The notes below the pieces were generated by a model. The model was not told the origin of the DNA. It searched no databases and saw only the letters and a program-made list of their open reading frames with translations. From positions 558,001 to 622,000 of the forward strand of contig NZ_KB905692.1 in the NCBI RefSeq assembly GCF_000380985.1: a stretch of 64,000 bases of DNA, given 5' to 3'. Shown piece by piece: positions 32,916-43,053 of the stretch. Positions within the stretch are counted from its first letter, which is position 1; every line of letters begins with the position of its first letter. The position numbers were made by a program, and so were the translations under genes. The stretch is from Proteiniphilum acetatigenes DSM 18083. Lineage in GTDB: Bacteria; Bacteroidota; Bacteroidia; Bacteroidales; Dysgonomonadaceae.

Positions 32916-35102
32916 TCATTTCCATTCCAACTGCACAGCGATACCGTCGGGATCGTTCTCAAACTTCAGGAAAGCGGTTCCGCTCTCATTATCCCAGGAG
33001 AAATCGTGATCGACAGGTTCGCTGGCGCTGTTCATCACCTTGCAGGTCGTTGCTTCTTCCGGCAAGAGAATGCGCATCACATTTGTAGTGTGGATCGGAC
33101 TTTTCGCGATAAAGCTGTAGCTACTATCTTCTCTCTTCTCGTCGCTCACGCGTGCTGCCGTCGCCAGTACACAGGGGTGCTCCCTGTTTTCTATCGCATC
33201 GATATCATACAGCAACGCTTGCTGATCCGGATTCACCACTTTTTTCCGCAGGACCGGAATTTGCGGATCAAAAAGATCGATAAAGCGACCCTCTGCAATA
33301 AAAGGCGAGATACCGACCGACTCATCCAGTACGGAAATCATCAGGTAAGGGCCTCTTTTCAGGCTGAAATAATTTTTCAAAAGGAGTGGTTCACCTGATA
33401 CCTTGCCATAGGTTTTCTTCAATAAGTCCAGAAACAGGGCATCTCCATTTTCGGCCAGGACGAACTCTTTGGGATCGTTCCGCAGGATATGGACCTTTCC
33501 GCTCCCTACAGTATATTCACCTGCTGCATATGGCTTCGGCAATCCCAATTCTTCAAAAAGGTGTGCGGAAGCAGTAGCATAATTATTTCCACCGCTGTTC
33601 CACCACTCTGTCACCTGCTGAAAGGGATCGTCGTCCCTCCCGCAGTAGAGTAATACACCTCCATCTCTCACCCATTCGGCCAGTAAGCGGTGTGACTGCC
33701 ACTCCATAGGTTTCATGCCGGAGTAGGAAGCGATCAGGATTTTAATATCTTTCAAAGTTTCAGGATAGGCCAGATTCTCCATATGCACGGTCTGTACCGG
33801 CACTCCTCTTTTCAATAGCGGAAGCGTCTGCCCGTAGAAGTTAGCCAGTTGGGGGTCTTCATACCCGTCATGTTCGGGAAAACGCTGAAACATCAATGAG
33901 TTCGACATAAGTACCCCTATACCGTGCGATCCGTCCACCCGATTCTCACTCTGCGGCATCAGATTCAATGTATTGACCATCACCTGCATCTGGGTGGAGT
34001 AATGGCGGGGGATCCTTTCTCTCTTATCACTATCGGGACTGGTACGGTATAGCCCCTCATAGATCCGTTCCGGCCAGGGCATCACCTCATACTTATCGAT
34101 ACGCGGATAGAGTAACTTAGCCGTAAAGGTAGCTTCATAATTTTTCTTGTAATCCACCCAATCGCGTGGCCAGTCCTCAATCGGATCTGTAAGGAAGAAC
34201 ATCTCCCTGCCCGTAGGGGCAGTCATCGATTCCATAGAGCCGTATTCAAGAAATGCCGTTTCAAAAACCCGTTCTTTCATTTTGCCATTGAAATAGTTCG
34301 GCTCACGGGAAGTGCCGGTCCATATCTGGGCGATATAACCGTCGACCGAGGGAAGCGAGGCCAGGCTTGCTTCCGGACTGACAATCATCCATTGGGCGTA
34401 ATTGACCAGGGAGTGGGTGGGGACATAGCATTTCACATCCATCCCCTTGCTCTTCCCGTATTCCTTGGCAAAAGAAAAGACCTCGTCGAGAGCATTATAA
34501 TAGAGATGATATTTCAGTTTATTGGACAGATAGGTATTTTCGGGGGACAGATGTTGAGGTCTCCAGTCAAAACCATAATATTTTTTCCATTCCCGCTTGA
34601 AGGCTTCGCTATATCCGGCCCTCGCCCAGAATTCAGGTTCTTCCATGAAGATAACATCAATACCGGCATCGATCACTCTCTTCACATGCATCTCCTTGAG
34701 ATAGCGCAGGAAATTCTCCGACGGGACAATATAAGGCACCATATGTCCATGCCAGATGGTATCGCCGCTCTGCTGCACCTGTCCTTCGTCGAGATGCATC
34801 TTGCCATCCCATTTCCCGGTAAAATAATCCTGGTATTCACCCCATGCTATCCCGGTCATAAAATGGGTTATATAACCTCTGTCACGCCAGGATTGTACCC
34901 GGTCTTCAAAAGGTATTCTTCTTGATTTATCGGAAGGATTTCCTCCTACTCCATACACCATCACGGCATCTGATCTCACATCAATAGTGGGCCTCCACTC
35001 CCGGGATGTCTGGAGTGTAGTTTTCACTTTCTTCTCCTGTTGGGCGCTCAATGGTATCAAAAGACACAATCCGATAAACAGGGTGATCATTGATCTCTTC
35101 AT
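32916..35102 (-). CDS. Uncharacterised GH42-like glycoside hydrolase candidate
   Basis: The 728-residue secreted protein (signal peptide ending PLSAQ) matches no family I can name with certainty. Residues ~40-390 look like a TIM barrel. DVIFMEEPEFWARAGYSEAF (150-169), with Glu 154/155/157 before an FKREWKKYYGFDW segment, resembles the acid/base region of GH42-type enzymes (NEYG ... FRxWLxxKYG). Residues ~390-560 look like the glutamine-amidotransferase-like trimerisation domain of that clan (DIKILIASYSGMKPMEWQSH, WVRDGGVLLYCGRDD), and the tail is a beta-sandwich. GH164 beta-mannosidases of Bacteroides share this architecture, so a related mannose-active enzyme is possible. It lies between SusC/D-type genes and GH92. 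Confidence 0.7.
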   Translation of the reverse strand: MKRSMITLFIGLCLLIPLSAQQEKKVKTTLQTSREWRPTIDVRSDAVMVYGVGGNPSDKSRRIPFEDRVQSWRDRGYITHFMTGIAWGEYQDYFTGKWDGKMHLDEGQVQQSGDTIWHGHMVPYIVPSENFLRYLKEMHVKRVIDAGIDVIFMEEPEFWARAGYSEAFKREWKKYYGFDWRPQHLSPENTYLSNKLKYHLYYNALDEVFSFAKEYGKSKGMDVKCYVPTHSLVNYAQWMIVSPEASLASLPSVDGYIAQIWTGTSREPNYFNGKMKERVFETAFLEYGSMESMTAPTGREMFFLTDPIEDWPRDWVDYKKNYEATFTAKLLYPRIDKYEVMPWPERIYEGLYRTSPDSDKRERIPRHYSTQMQVMVNTLNLMPQSENRVDGSHGIGVLMSNSLMFQRFPEHDGYEDPQLANFYGQTLPLLKRGVPVQTVHMENLAYPETLKDIKILIASYSGMKPMEWQSHRLLAEWVRDGGVLLYCGRDDDPFQQVTEWWNSGGNNYATASAHLFEELGLPKPYAAGEYTVGSGKVHILRNDPKEFVLAENGDALFLDLLKKTYGKVSGEPLLLKNYFSLKRGPYLMISVLDESVGISPFIAEGRFIDLFDPQIPVLRKKVVNPDQQALLYDIDAIENREHPCVLATAARVSDEKREDSSYSFIAKSPIHTTNVMRILLPEEATTCKVMNSASEPVDHDFSWDNESGTAFLKFENDPDGIAVQLEWK

Positions 35103-35117
35103 AGGTTATATTTTATT

Positions 35118-35165
35118 AAAAAGAAGTTTAAAGTCTTTCCTTCGATCAGAAAGACTTTAAACTTC
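35118..35165 (-). terminator. Intra-locus terminator-like hairpin
   Basis: GAAGTTTAAAGTCTTTC (35123-35139) pairs perfectly over 17 bp with GAAAGACTTTAAACTTC (35149-35165), loop 9 bases. On the minus strand the stem is followed by TTTTT (35118-35122), a full intrinsic terminator, only about 15 bases before the ATG of the GH42-like gene. It may partly stop transcription from the SusCD genes into the enzyme genes or stabilise the upstream mRNA. Confidence 0.8.
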
Positions 35166-35179
35166 AAATATAGCATATT

Positions 35180-35995
35180 TTACGGTACCAACACCTCCAA
35201 TGGTGCATTATAATTCCACCGGCGGGTACCACTACCTTTGGGCGTATCGTAGTTTATCCGGGCTGCGGCACGGATAAAGACAACCCGCCCGGATGGGATC
35301 GTTCCGTTGGATTCTATAGTAACTGTTTCTCCCAGCAGGTTGTTAAAAGAGGTGCCGGAATATTCGATGGAACTCGACCACCGCTCGTCGCGGGCACGGT
35401 ATCCCACTGTGGGAGAATAGCTCACGAAAAGCTGAATATCCGTCACATTCAGGAAGCTGTTACTATAACCGCCCATCGGTTCAATTTTCTCACGGAATTC
35501 ACTTTCCGATACTCCACGGGTCACTTTCACCTTTGCCCGTACCTTACCGTTAATTACCTGAGGTTCATCCACCCACTCCACTTTCAGGAATGGTTGCACT
35601 TCAAACTTAACCTCGGTCACACCCTCAATATCCACATCCTGCGTTTCGTCGGCAAGAGGAACACCACGGTCGTCTTCTCTTAACAGGGGAATGAACGGGC
35701 CGTCAATCCGGACATTGTAGTGTCCTTTGAACAGTTTCGTGTGCCGGAAAGTACCGTCGGGCATGCAGAAAAAATCGGGATTATGCGTCACATTATCTCC
35801 CCAGCTGAGTTCTGTAAGCCGTACTCTGATCCCTTCGCTCCCCTGGTCGGTCAGTACCGGCTCTCCGGTAGCTGCATCCACCACTACTCCCTGTAACGTC
35901 TCTTTGGGAGCTTCATAGTTATCCAGCTCAAACATACTGCAGGAAGATACAGAGAGCAGGGCAACCAATATTATAAAATATGCGATCTTCTTCAT
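35180..35995 (-). CDS. DUF3823 surface lipoprotein of the mannan locus
   Basis: The ATG at 35995 (MKKIAYFIILVALLSVSSC) gives a 271-residue lipoprotein with lipidated Cys 19. The frame extends 33 codons further but those residues are not signal-like. The body has a carboxypeptidase-regulatory-like first domain (LQGVVVDAATGEPVLTDQGS) and a second beta domain (VEVQPFLKVEW-type text), matching DUF3823. Such genes usually follow susD and their products are thought to bind glycan at the cell surface. It follows the SusD gene at 126 bp. Confidence 0.82.
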   Translation of the reverse strand: MKKIAYFIILVALLSVSSCSMFELDNYEAPKETLQGVVVDAATGEPVLTDQGSEGIRVRLTELSWGDNVTHNPDFFCMPDGTFRHTKLFKGHYNVRIDGPFIPLLREDDRGVPLADETQDVDIEGVTEVKFEVQPFLKVEWVDEPQVINGKVRAKVKVTRGVSESEFREKIEPMGGYSNSFLNVTDIQLFVSYSPTVGYRARDERWSSSIEYSGTSFNNLLGETVTIESNGTIPSGRVVFIRAAARINYDTPKGSGTRRWNYNAPLEVLVP

Positions 35996-36121
35996 TTGAT
36001 TAATTTTATTAGAGTAAAGCGTAAAGATTTGGGATGTTTGATTTGGGATATGGGAATTAAAAATGAATCGCCACATCGTTACATACATCATCACATCACC
36101 GAATCATTACATTGTGAAATA

Positions 36122-38179
36122 TTATCTGTTGGGTTGCTGATCGATAACCGGACTCTTGGTCACTTCTCCGCCTGGAATACCAAAGTAGTAATCTATAATA
36201 TTATACTCAAAGGTTTTCAGGCTGACCCACTGGAAGCGGGCATCGAAGAAATATTTTCCACTCCCGGTAGAGAAGAAAGGATAGAGGCCGCGGAAGCGGT
36301 AACGGGTATTGCTGCTGAAGGAATCTTTATTCCTCACTTCACCCCAGAAACCATCCCGGTTTTCGTAATGCTGTACTCTCCAGCGACGCAGGTCCCACTT
36401 TGTCTTATGTTCCAGCGCCAACTCCTTACGTCTCTCTTTTCGCACGATATTACGCCCACTCACATCGGGAGTGACGGAACCGGTAAGCAAAGTTGCACCT
36501 GCCCTTTCCCGGATATTATTCACAGCATCAGTGGCTACCTGCATCAGATCTGCACCGTCGGGAGAGGGTTCACCGAACAGAGCAAGTTCAACGGCAGCCT
36601 CTGCGGCATTCAATAATACATCGGCATAACGCATCAGTACAAAATGTTGATCCGATTTTCCTTCACCTGCTTCGAAAGAGGGATCGGGATTCAGCCATTT
36701 CCTTCCATAGAGGCCGGTCAGGCATCCTTCCCCATTGTCATAGAAAGGGCCGTTCGCGCCGGCTGCTGTCATCTGTGTGCCGTTATATTCAACCAATTCC
36801 TGACTATTGCCCTCTCTCGGACTAAGATAAAGGGTTTTGGGATTCGTTCTGTAAGCATCCAGATGCTGATATCTGGTTTCAGCTGTCTGATAAGAATAAT
36901 CATTAAAGAGCGGACTAACAGGTTCGTTTCCGGTATAGATACCGGCACGTATTTCGATATCTCTTCCTTTGAATCGATCGCCCGGAAAAATCACATAGGC
37001 CCGCAGCCGCGGTTCAGCTTCGGCAAAGAAGTCGAGAGGAGAGTCATACATAAGGTATTCGCCCTGGGTGTTGGAATTGCCGGTAGTTACTTTCACCGTA
37101 CCGTCAGGATACCTGTCAAATCCTTCGAACAGTTCCAGAAAATCGAGCGTCGGACAGGTGCCGGAAGCAAGTGGTGCTTTAAAGATAAAGGGGGCACTAT
37201 AAGCATCATATCCGTGAGTCATAGTGGGATAGGAATATTGTTTCACATAAATGTTCTCAGGACTTTCGGGATCACTGAACATATCCACCATATTCTGATA
37301 TTGTGCTTCGGAATTATTGGCAGCCCATCTTTTCTTGTAAAGAGCATAGTTTCCGCTTTCGATCACTTCCCGGGCAGCGAGGTAGGCTTCCTTGAAATAT
37401 CTTCTGGAAGCTGCTTCCCATGCGTTTTCAGCAAAACCAATCACACGTACTCCGGTCTTTTCACCGAAGCCGGTAAGACGGCCGGATACCGTTTCATTGT
37501 ATTTAGCCACACTTCCGGCATATAACATCGCTTCCGATTTAAAAGCCAGTGCAACATATTTGTTGGCATAACCTTTTTTGGGACTTGCCGGCTGTAACAG
37601 TTCAACCGCCCGGTCGAAATCGGCAAGCACCTGGTCCCAGGTCTCCTCTTCGCTTGCACGGGGTACCTCCAGGGCATCCTGTTCTGCAGGATACTGAATG
37701 ACCTTTGTAACCAGCGGCACGCCGCCAAAACGCCTTGCCATGGCATTGAATACAAATGCCCTTACAAAATAAGCTTCACCCAAATAGTGGTTATACATGT
37801 TTTCAGGGAAAGAACCTTCATAGAGAGGCAGATTCTCAATCAGGTAGTTTGCATCCCTCAAAAGAGTAAAAGCTTTACCCCAGTAAGGAGTTCTCTCACC
37901 TCTAAAAGCAGTACTGATACCGTCACGATTCAGTGCTTCACCCGTACCCTCAATACCCAGTGCTCCGAGCCAGGAATTGAATTCTACACCCCATTCTGCC
38001 ATGTATTTGAAATCTTCAAACGGCATATTACTATACATACGTGCCAGATAGATATTCATACCCGACTCGCTGGTCAGCAGATCTTCATCACTGATAATAT
38101 TCTTCGGCGGGATATCGAGATCCGCACATGAGGTAATGAAGAGAAGCAGTACCAATATTAATTGATATATTTTGTTCAT
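36122..38179 (-). CDS. susD: SusD/RagB-family glycan-binding lipoprotein
   Basis: The 685-residue lipoprotein (lipobox FITSC, lipidated Cys 18) caps the SusC channel and binds oligosaccharide at the cell surface. It has the family N-terminus DLDIPPKNIISDEDLLTSES and the TPR-like middle (YLGEAYFVRAFVFNAMARRFGG at about 130-155, VALAFKSEAMLYAG). The C-terminal part shows LMRYADVLLNAAEAAVELA and NNIRERAGATLLTG ... IVRKERRKELALEHKTKWDL, the RagB/SusD signature. It is directly downstream of the SusC gene. Gene symbol is by family only; the substrate is inferred as alpha-mannan from the neighbouring GH76 and GH92. Confidence 0.93.
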   Translation of the reverse strand: MNKIYQLILVLLLFITSCADLDIPPKNIISDEDLLTSESGMNIYLARMYSNMPFEDFKYMAEWGVEFNSWLGALGIEGTGEALNRDGISTAFRGERTPYWGKAFTLLRDANYLIENLPLYEGSFPENMYNHYLGEAYFVRAFVFNAMARRFGGVPLVTKVIQYPAEQDALEVPRASEEETWDQVLADFDRAVELLQPASPKKGYANKYVALAFKSEAMLYAGSVAKYNETVSGRLTGFGEKTGVRVIGFAENAWEAASRRYFKEAYLAAREVIESGNYALYKKRWAANNSEAQYQNMVDMFSDPESPENIYVKQYSYPTMTHGYDAYSAPFIFKAPLASGTCPTLDFLELFEGFDRYPDGTVKVTTGNSNTQGEYLMYDSPLDFFAEAEPRLRAYVIFPGDRFKGRDIEIRAGIYTGNEPVSPLFNDYSYQTAETRYQHLDAYRTNPKTLYLSPREGNSQELVEYNGTQMTAAGANGPFYDNGEGCLTGLYGRKWLNPDPSFEAGEGKSDQHFVLMRYADVLLNAAEAAVELALFGEPSPDGADLMQVATDAVNNIRERAGATLLTGSVTPDVSGRNIVRKERRKELALEHKTKWDLRRWRVQHYENRDGFWGEVRNKDSFSSNTRYRFRGLYPFFSTGSGKYFFDARFQWVSLKTFEYNIIDYYFGIPGGEVTKSPVIDQQPNR

Positions 38180-38309
38180 ACGATTATTAATTTAGACGTA
38201 AGACACAAGAATCAAGACACAAGACATTTAATTCTTATCTTATATGTGTTATTGGTTTATACTCTTGTTTCATACGGTTTTCATTTAATATATTACTCAA
38301 AAAGCAGCA

Positions 38310-41300
38310 TTAAAATTTAAGAGAGAGTCCCACGGTAAATGTCTTATTCAATGGGTAGAGTCTTCCCAGTTCATCATCCGGATGTTCCGGATCCACAAAT
38401 TTCACTCCGGTAAATGTCAGCAGGTTATATGCGTTGGCAAATAGTCTCAGGTCCATTGACGAGAAAGATCTCAGTTTAGGTAATGTATACCCTATTTCAA
38501 TACTTTTAAGACGGAGATAGGCGGTACTTACACGGTTAAAGCCAGAGTTTGCACGGGGATAGTTCCCGGTAAATCCATAGTAACCGCTGATCCATTCAAT
38601 GGACGGATCCCAGGGATCAGCCAACGGATCGACGGGACGCCACCTGTCAAGGTATTGCGTCAGTGTGCCACCGCCGTTACTTCCCCATATTCCGTAGAGC
38701 GCTTCCTTATATTCCATGGAACCAAGCGCCGATCCTTGCAGGAGAAGGCTAAGATCCACATTCTTATAGGTCGCGTCGAACGTGAAACTGTAGTTGAACC
38801 ACGGAGTCTGGTCAAAGGCAATAGGGTGTTGGTCCTGATCGTTGATCTCTCCATCGCCGTTCCAGTCGAGGTATTTATAATCGCCTGGCAAAGTACCCCG
38901 CTCTTTATAGATAGGGTAACTCCATATATCCTCCCAACTCAGGTATCGTCCGTCCGTAGCAAAACCGAACTGCATCCCCTGGTAACGATTGGTAAGGTTA
39001 TCATTACGCCATCTGTCGTATGAATTTCCCCAAGGTCCTTTCTCAGAAGCGGTCAGATATTTCTGGCGGGTGATTGTCCCCATTGCTTTCATCCTGTAAT
39101 AGAGATTACCAACCCTGTTTCTGTGAGACAATTCCAGATCCATTCCGAAATGGCGGTCGCTGTCGAGATTTTCCCGTGGGGCCTCCGCTCCCACCACTGT
39201 AGGCAGGTCACCCACACGGCGGGCAAAACGTCCATGCCTTTCCCTGTTAAAGAAGTCGAATGAAAAGCCGAAGAGTCCGTTCCAGCCGTCAAAATCGATC
39301 CCTGCGTTGAACGTATGCGCGGTAAACCAGGTAATCATCCTGTTGGGCAACGCCAGGGTCGAAACCCCGTATACAAATTCATCTCCAAAAATATAACCGG
39401 GAGCATACTGGTTGTAATACCCATTCTCGGCATTTCCGGATGTGGCCGGATAGGTGTAACCGGTTGCCCAGTCGTACCTCAACTCACCGTCATCACCCAG
39501 CACCCCGTAACTTGCCCGCAGCTTCAACTGGTCTACAAATGATGCTTGTTCCCACTCTTTGAAGAACGACTCCTCAGAGATACGCCATCCGACGGATGCC
39601 GAAGGGAAGAATCCCCATTGATAACCTTCGGCAAATTTTGAAGAGCCGTCATAACGAAATTGTGCCTCAGCGATATACCGGTCTCCGTAGGTATAATTAA
39701 GCCTACCGATCAGTGCCGAATTGGCCAGTTCATAGATATCGTCTTGTCCGGATCTCATTCCTCCGATCTGGTTCTCGTCCACACCGGCGAAAAGGTATTC
39801 CATCCTGAATGCGAGATCGCGCTGGGCATAGAAATTATCACCGACACGTTTCTGTGTTTCCCACCCTAACAAACCGCTTACAGAGTGTCTGTCGTCGAAC
39901 GTACGGTTATAGTTCAGGATAAACTGACCCAGGAGTTGGCTCTTACTATACATCTCCCTTCTGATCTGGTTGGGAGAACTCCTGTTATACAGTTTCGCAT
40001 CGTAGGAGCCGGTTACTGTATTATAAGCATACTGATAATACTCTCTCCTATTGATATTATTATCATCCATCCGGTAGTCATAGCTGACCAGTGCTTTGGC
40101 CGACAAGCCTTGCAGGCTGCCGGAAATCTTACTGAAGTCATAGTTCAGGGCAGCAGAGGACTGAAAGTACTTCTGGGCGTATTTCCGGTAACCCGACACA
40201 TCGGAATAGATCATCGCCACCGTATTCTCTTCAAGATCAAGCCCTTCATGATTGAGCATCGTATTTTCGGGATCTGCATAGGCCGGGAAGAGTACTCCCT
40301 GACGCCAGTAATTCCGGATAATATCTACCGAACTGGCATAGGGGGTATTGCGTTGATCGGCAATACCACTCAGGTTAAGATCAAAAGTAAGGCCGTCGAT
40401 GATCTCAGTTGTGATATTCGACCGGAGGTTGATCTTATTATAGTTGAGATCGCCCGACTTGAAAAATCCTTCCTGATAAAGATGCCCTAATCCGATATAA
40501 TACTGGGTTTTCTCAGTCCCACCGGTAATACTCAGATCCGACTGGGTTTGCGGAGAATAGTTGGAGAAGAGCAGTGAAGTCCAGTCAGTGGTACGGCGCG
40601 TACCATTGCGAAACGCTTCAAAATCTGCTTCCGTATAAATGATATTTCCCCCGCTGATATTATTCATAGCCCGTTCGTTATAGATCGTCATCGTCTCATA
40701 GGGATCGGCCAGCACCGGCATGCCCGATGGCCGCTGGAAAGTATACGAGGTATTGAGTTCTATACTGGTCTTTCCTTCCCTGGAACCTTTCTTGGTTGTC
40801 ACCAGCACTACCCCATTGGCTGCACGTACTCCGTAAATGGCAGCCGACGCATCTTTCAACACTGATATGTCTTCGATATCGTTGGGATTGAGCCGCTGAA
40901 ATTCTCCGGTACTCCGGGGTATCCCGTCAATCACTACCAACGGGCTACCCAGTCCCCGGATATCAAAATTATTGTTGAATGTACCGGGTTCCGCACTTTT
41001 TTGCCATACCCTTACACCGGGTATACGCCCGGTAAGCATATTCTGAGGGTTTTCATTCTTGGTCTGTATCATTTCTGAACCTTTCACTCCCGATACCGCA
41101 CCTGTCAGCGTAACTTTTCTCTGTGTGGCATAACCTACTACAACCACCTCATCGAGGCTCTGCTGTTCATATTCCAGAATCATATCGATCACGGAACGAC
41201 CGTTCACCGGTTCTTCCTTTGTAATGAATCCCAGGAACATAAATTCCAGGACCCCGTCTTCCGGGGCATTGATCGAATAACGCCCGTCGATATCGGTAAC

Positions 41301-41480
41301 AGTTCCCACAGTACTGTTCTTTACCATTACCGTTGCTCCGGGCAGTGGCTCATTATCGGTATCCCTGACCACCCCCGTTACATTGATATTCTGCGCCAAT
41401 GATGTGGCCGGAACCAGAAGAAGCACCAGCAATGCCAGTTGCAGAAAAGCGCTCACTCCGGTAAAAAATCTTTTTATCAT
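38310..41480 (-). CDS. susC: SusC/RagA-family TonB-linked outer membrane transporter
   Basis: The 1056-residue transporter has a signal peptide (cleavage near SLAQ), a carboxypeptidase-regulatory-like domain (INVTGVVRDTDNEPLPGATV, about 33-110), a TonB box-like stretch (LDEVVVVGYATQRKVTLTGA), a plug domain with DVSVLKDASAAIYGVRAANG-type text and a 22-strand-type barrel ending TVGLSLKF. It imports oligosaccharides across the outer membrane with its SusD partner. In the gap to SusD, GACACAAGA is directly repeated. The GH76 gene lies 22 bp upstream, so the two are co-transcribed. Confidence 0.95.
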   Translation of the reverse strand: MIKRFFTGVSAFLQLALLVLLLVPATSLAQNINVTGVVRDTDNEPLPGATVMVKNSTVGTVTDIDGRYSINAPEDGVLEFMFLGFITKEEPVNGRSVIDMILEYEQQSLDEVVVVGYATQRKVTLTGAVSGVKGSEMIQTKNENPQNMLTGRIPGVRVWQKSAEPGTFNNNFDIRGLGSPLVVIDGIPRSTGEFQRLNPNDIEDISVLKDASAAIYGVRAANGVVLVTTKKGSREGKTSIELNTSYTFQRPSGMPVLADPYETMTIYNERAMNNISGGNIIYTEADFEAFRNGTRRTTDWTSLLFSNYSPQTQSDLSITGGTEKTQYYIGLGHLYQEGFFKSGDLNYNKINLRSNITTEIIDGLTFDLNLSGIADQRNTPYASSVDIIRNYWRQGVLFPAYADPENTMLNHEGLDLEENTVAMIYSDVSGYRKYAQKYFQSSAALNYDFSKISGSLQGLSAKALVSYDYRMDDNNINRREYYQYAYNTVTGSYDAKLYNRSSPNQIRREMYSKSQLLGQFILNYNRTFDDRHSVSGLLGWETQKRVGDNFYAQRDLAFRMEYLFAGVDENQIGGMRSGQDDIYELANSALIGRLNYTYGDRYIAEAQFRYDGSSKFAEGYQWGFFPSASVGWRISEESFFKEWEQASFVDQLKLRASYGVLGDDGELRYDWATGYTYPATSGNAENGYYNQYAPGYIFGDEFVYGVSTLALPNRMITWFTAHTFNAGIDFDGWNGLFGFSFDFFNRERHGRFARRVGDLPTVVGAEAPRENLDSDRHFGMDLELSHRNRVGNLYYRMKAMGTITRQKYLTASEKGPWGNSYDRWRNDNLTNRYQGMQFGFATDGRYLSWEDIWSYPIYKERGTLPGDYKYLDWNGDGEINDQDQHPIAFDQTPWFNYSFTFDATYKNVDLSLLLQGSALGSMEYKEALYGIWGSNGGGTLTQYLDRWRPVDPLADPWDPSIEWISGYYGFTGNYPRANSGFNRVSTAYLRLKSIEIGYTLPKLRSFSSMDLRLFANAYNLLTFTGVKFVDPEHPDDELGRLYPLNKTFTVGLSLKF

Positions 41481-41502
41481 ACCCTTAAAATTTTTATTGG
41501 TT

Positions 41503-42951
41503 TTATTTTGTCAGCTCATACCGTGACAGCACTGCATATTCAGCCGCAAAAGCAAAATTGAACATCCCTTCCGTATTGTTGTTACTGTTGGCCCGGCTCC
41601 ATCCGACCAGCAGGTTGGTGGGTAGAAACCCATTATAGAGGAACTGGTCGTAACCATAATCCAGATTCTTCTGAAAAGAGTCGATGTAAGTACCAGCTTT
41701 CGAATAGGAGGGGTAAAAATCCACATATCCTCTCATCAGTACTCCGTTAAACCAATTTCTGAAGCCACTGATATCATAGGTATAATATCCTTCCACATTC
41801 ATGTCTTTCCTGGCGAAATAGGTGAAACTCGCATCTGACAGCCCCGACCCGTCGGATAAATACTTCCCATTGCCCGTCGCCCTGTAAAGATCGGCAGCAC
41901 CCGACAGCATGGTACCGCTGTTATAGGTGATTGCGGGTCCTACCCTGTCGCGGCAGGTGATCCCCTTGCGGTATGTAACTCCGTCGATTGTTTCCAATTC
42001 AGGATTTCCCGGGGTACATCCACCCATCATATCGTCATACACACCATCGGCCCGGAGCAGGTATTGCTTTTGCCAGTCATATACCTTTTCGGCAAACATG
42101 AGATAGTATTCGCTTTTCTTCATCTGTTGCGTCTTCCTTGTTCTCCTGTCTTCCGGATCGATATAGCGATGGGTCACCTCATCATCTTTTCCTTTATAGA
42201 GTTCATGGAGCCAGACTAAAGGACTCACCACCGGTCCGTTGCTGCAAGAGTGTTTGGTGACATATCCCGGCCCCCATGGGATACCTCCGATCTCGTTTCC
42301 ATCCGCATCAAAAGTACAGTCCCAACCATCGAGTACATATTCAGTAAGGTATTCTGCTTTTTCAAGATATTGCTCTTCGCCCGTCAGTTTATAAGATTCC
42401 AGCAATTCCCGTATCAACCACATCTGGTCATCATACACATTTTCAATCCCATCTACCCGGGCCCCTCCTTTGGATGCTCCCCGGTTGACACCGTAGACCG
42501 TCCATTCCTTCGTCTGGGTATATGAGGTTAGCGTGAATGTTCCCAGATAGTAATCAGCATTGTCATAAAGGTTACTGAGTTGCTCCGAGTAGCGGTCGAA
42601 GTGCTCATTGTAGCGCGAATCGTTTCCCTGCTCTTTTTCTGCCTGAAGTGCGTGAAGGATCGCATTGACTGCTTCTATAGCACTGGTATACATCCATATA
42701 CTCCCCACCTCATCTGAACGGGTATCGGTATAAGGATTGTAATACCGGGCCATAGTCATCGCACTTCCCGTAAAATGAGCGGCAATCGCGTTATCGGCGA
42801 GTTCCATGGCTCGCGTCAGATTCCTTTCCGCAAGACTCTCCTCCTGCGAAGGAGGAGGTTCCTGGTTACCATTTTCCGGCGTAGTCTCTCCGCAAGCACA
42901 GGTCATGAGCAGGAAAAGAGTGCCTATTACAATAATCACATTTTTCTTCAT
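41503..42951 (-). CDS. GH76 endo-alpha-1,6-mannanase lipoprotein
   Basis: The ATG at 42951 (MKKNVIIVIGTLFLLMTCAC) starts a 482-residue lipoprotein with Cys 18 or 20 as lipid site; the open frame extends 17 codons upstream. The GH76 (alpha/alpha)6 barrel contains the catalytic Asp-Asp pair in IENVYDDQMWLIRELL (residues 174-175 from this start), with YGVNRGASKGGARVDG before it and GIPWGPGYVTKHSCSNGPVV and TYNSGTMLSGAADLYRATG after. GH76 enzymes cut the alpha-1,6-mannan backbone of yeast mannan or mycobacterial-type mannans. Being lipidated and next to SusC, it probably makes the first cut at the cell surface. Confidence 0.92.
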   Translation of the reverse strand: MKKNVIIVIGTLFLLMTCACGETTPENGNQEPPPSQEESLAERNLTRAMELADNAIAAHFTGSAMTMARYYNPYTDTRSDEVGSIWMYTSAIEAVNAILHALQAEKEQGNDSRYNEHFDRYSEQLSNLYDNADYYLGTFTLTSYTQTKEWTVYGVNRGASKGGARVDGIENVYDDQMWLIRELLESYKLTGEEQYLEKAEYLTEYVLDGWDCTFDADGNEIGGIPWGPGYVTKHSCSNGPVVSPLVWLHELYKGKDDEVTHRYIDPEDRRTRKTQQMKKSEYYLMFAEKVYDWQKQYLLRADGVYDDMMGGCTPGNPELETIDGVTYRKGITCRDRVGPAITYNSGTMLSGAADLYRATGNGKYLSDGSGLSDASFTYFARKDMNVEGYYTYDISGFRNWFNGVLMRGYVDFYPSYSKAGTYIDSFQKNLDYGYDQFLYNGFLPTNLLVGWSRANSNNNTEGMFNFAFAAEYAVLSRYELTK

Positions 42952-43053
42952 ACTATTTATTTTATTTTCTATATTAATAAGATTAAATTGGATTAACGAC
43001 ACTTATTTTATTCCGTTTGACACGTCATTACATCGTTAAATCATCACTACTTT

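Noticed and set aside
36644-37525. 293-codon plus-strand frame opposite the SusD gene
   Set aside because: It lies wholly in a confidently identified SusD gene and its product shows no recognisable domain.
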